Shown one piece after another: positions 62,464 to 64,000 of a stretch of DNA of 64,000 nt. Under the pieces are notes generated by a model, which was given only the letters and a program-made list of their open reading frames with translations, was not told where the DNA came from and did not search any database. The first letter of the stretch is position 1. Each line of letters opens with the position of its first letter. The stretch spans positions 2,728,001 to 2,792,000 of the forward strand of contig NZ_REFU01000001.1 of the NCBI RefSeq assembly GCF_003688915.1. The letters run 5' to 3'. The translations under genes and the position numbers were made by a program. This DNA is from Rhodococcus sp. SBT000017. GTDB lineage: Bacteria; Actinomycetota; Actinomycetes; Mycobacteriales; Mycobacteriaceae.

Positions 62464-64000
62464 AGCACCGCGCTCCCCGGATCCTGCCGCCCAAGCACGA
62501 ACAGCTCGAACAGCTTCGGTGGTATCCGGTCGAACCGGCTCGGTTCGACCTGGGTCTGATGAACAGCCCGACGATGCCGGTGCCGACCGTGCCGCGGCAC
62601 GATCCCGTGCACTCGGTGGACGTTTCTCCGGTCGCCGACGTCGTCGAACGACCGGCACCCGAGACCGGACCGGGTTCGAAGGCCTCCGATCGCAACCTCG
62701 CGCTCAACTCGATGGCCCTGATGCTCTCGACGGCCATCACCGGCGCACTCGGCCTGCTGTTCTGGGCTGCGGCCGGTCGGCTCTATCCCGTGGCCGAGGT
62801 GGGCAGCGCGTCGGCGGTCATCACCTCCGCGGTGATGCTCTCGACGCTGTCCAATCTGAGCCTCGGTTCGATGTACGAGCGATTCCTCCCGATCTCGGGC
62901 CGGTTGGCCAAGTCGTTCATCGTGCGCGGCTACCTCACCGTCACTGCATTCGCGTTCGTGCTCGGCGGCGGCTTCCTGCTTGTTGCGCCGGTGGACGAGA
63001 TGTTCACCAACACCGCTGAAATCGTGTCGTTCCCGTTCTTCGTCGCGGTGCTCGCGGTGTTCGCGCTGCAGGATCAGACCTCGTCCGGCCTGGGCGTCGC
63101 ACGCTGGGCGGCCGCCAAGAACGTCTTCCACGCCGTCCTCAAGTTCGTGTTGCTATTGGCGCTGTTCTCGACCGAGCGCAGTACCTCGATCATCTCGGCC
63201 TGGGCAGTCCCCGCAATCGTGGCGTCGATCTTCGTCCTGCGCGCGATCATGAAGAACGTCCGCACCGAACAGCGGTACGCCGGCAAGCCGGACCTGCCGC
63301 CCAGGCGCGAGATGTGGGCCTACTTCGGCTCGGCATACGGCATCACCGCGCTGGGATCCCTCGCTCCGCTGCTCGTGCCGATGATCGTCGTCGCCACCCT
63401 CGGTGCCGAGCAGAACGCCTACTTCTCCCTCACCTGGTCGATCGTCAGCGCGCTCTACATCCTGATCAGTGTGTTGATCGGACCGTACGTGGCCGAGGTC
63501 GCTGCCCACCCCGAACAGTTCCACCGCCTGACGAAGCGGTTCATGAGCCTGGTGTGCATCGTCGCGGTGGGTGGGTCGATCTTCCTGGCGTTCGTTGCGC
63601 CGTTCGGTCTCGGATTGATCGGCCAGGGCTACCGCGATCAGGGCACCATCATCGTGCAGTTGGCCGCGCTGACCATCCCGCTGTCCGTCGTCGGTTCCCT
63701 GTACGACGGTTTGGCTCGGGTCCGTCGACGCATGCGACTCGCCGTGATCGTGCAGGTGGTGGCCACCTCGATCATCATCGGCGGCTCGGTGGCGCTGTCG
63801 TCGTCGATGGGCATCGCGGCCGTCGGCTGGGCGTACCTCGCGGCCGAGGCGTTCGGTGCCGTCGTCCTGATCGTGCCGCTCGTGCGGTGGATTCGTGAGC
63901 TGTCCGCAGGCAGCAACGGTGAGTCCGGTGACGACCAGGGCCCGTCGGGCTCCCCGGGCCCCCGCGGGCCGATCGACGACAGCGACGCCCGTCCACCGCG
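62460..64000 (+). CDS. Polysaccharide flippase-like membrane protein (partial)
   Basis: N-terminal 513 codons visible; the gene runs past the right edge. A soluble N-terminus of about 85 residues precedes 11-12 hydrophobic segments arranged as in MATE/Wzx-type polysaccharide exporters (GLLFWAAAGRLYPVAEVGSA near the start, GPYVAEVAAHPEQFHRLTKR in the middle). The last visible residues are hydrophilic and Gly/Pro-rich. It probably flips a lipid-linked glycan. GTG start overlaps the hydrolase stop. Confidence 0.75.
   Translation, partial: MKHRAPRILPPKHEQLEQLRWYPVEPARFDLGLMNSPTMPVPTVPRHDPVHSVDVSPVADVVERPAPETGPGSKASDRNLALNSMALMLSTAITGALGLLFWAAAGRLYPVAEVGSASAVITSAVMLSTLSNLSLGSMYERFLPISGRLAKSFIVRGYLTVTAFAFVLGGGFLLVAPVDEMFTNTAEIVSFPFFVAVLAVFALQDQTSSGLGVARWAAAKNVFHAVLKFVLLLALFSTERSTSIISAWAVPAIVASIFVLRAIMKNVRTEQRYAGKPDLPPRREMWAYFGSAYGITALGSLAPLLVPMIVVATLGAEQNAYFSLTWSIVSALYILISVLIGPYVAEVAAHPEQFHRLTKRFMSLVCIVAVGGSIFLAFVAPFGLGLIGQGYRDQGTIIVQLAALTIPLSVVGSLYDGLARVRRRMRLAVIVQVVATSIIIGGSVALSSSMGIAAVGWAYLAAEAFGAVVLIVPLVRWIRELSAGSNGESGDDQGPSGSPGPRGPIDDSDARPP

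Overview
The window is 64 kb of GC-rich actinobacterial chromosome, most likely from Rhodococcus or a close Nocardiaceae relative. The evidence is the HspR-type dnaK operon with HAIR operators, an iniBAC locus with an IniR-like regulator, an EtfD-like iron-sulfur protein, alaT, ald/aldR, and the frequent GTG/TTG starts and ATGA/GTGA overlaps. From memory, several of these genes lie together in Mycobacterium tuberculosis (roughly Rv0337c to Rv0353); here they keep the same neighbourhood but are rearranged and interrupted.

Layout. 1-3.1 kb: heterodimeric ABC exporter, minus strand, cut by the window edge. 3.2-8.2 kb: small conserved protein, otsA (trehalose-6-phosphate synthase) with a clear terminator, an RsgA-type GTPase, and an MFS efflux pump/MarR repressor pair with a strong candidate operator. 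8.2-14.3 kb: flavin reductase, a pair of 101-bp GC-rich repeats, then dnaK-grpE-dnaJ-hspR and a small secreted protein. 14.6-16.8 kb: a GH13 trehalose-synthase-like enzyme. 17.4-30.7 kb: iniB-iniA-iniC on the minus strand, divergent from an operon of a membrane-anchored Hsp70-like protein, IniR and two more Hsp70-like proteins. 30.8-35.2 kb: tandem secreted S1 proteases, an acyltransferase and a secreted protein. 35.8-39 kb: EtfD-like oxidoreductase with a repetitive tail. 39.2-46.5 kb: a DUF559 gene followed by a compositionally distinct segment (sbnA-sbnB-FAD oxidoreductase-lactate-permease-like transporter, with a divergent LysR) bounded by 110-bp direct repeats. 46.5-54.5 kb: housekeeping genes (S9 peptidase, SRAP protein, alaT, YibE/F protein, ald/aldR) and one DUF3263-like pseudogene. 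54.5-58 kb: two more Hsp70-like membrane proteins. 58.3 kb to the edge: carrier protein, acyl-CoA dehydrogenase, amino acid:[carrier protein] ligase, double hydrolase and flippase-like protein, which looks like the start of a surface glycan or envelope cluster.

How the genes may work together. OtsA and the GH13 enzyme make or interconvert trehalose; IniR homologues are reported to activate iniBAC in response to free trehalose; an 11-bp motif is shared by the GH13 promoter and the iniB/Hsp70 divergent promoter. This suggests an envelope-stress circuit. The five Hsp70-like proteins all lack the phosphate-1 aspartate of true Hsp70s, and all carry one transmembrane segment plus a low-complexity tail, so they look like a family of membrane pseudo-chaperones. 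The 40-46 kb segment looks like an acquired module for L-2,3-diaminopropionate metabolism. All family assignments come from reading motifs; no database search was possible.
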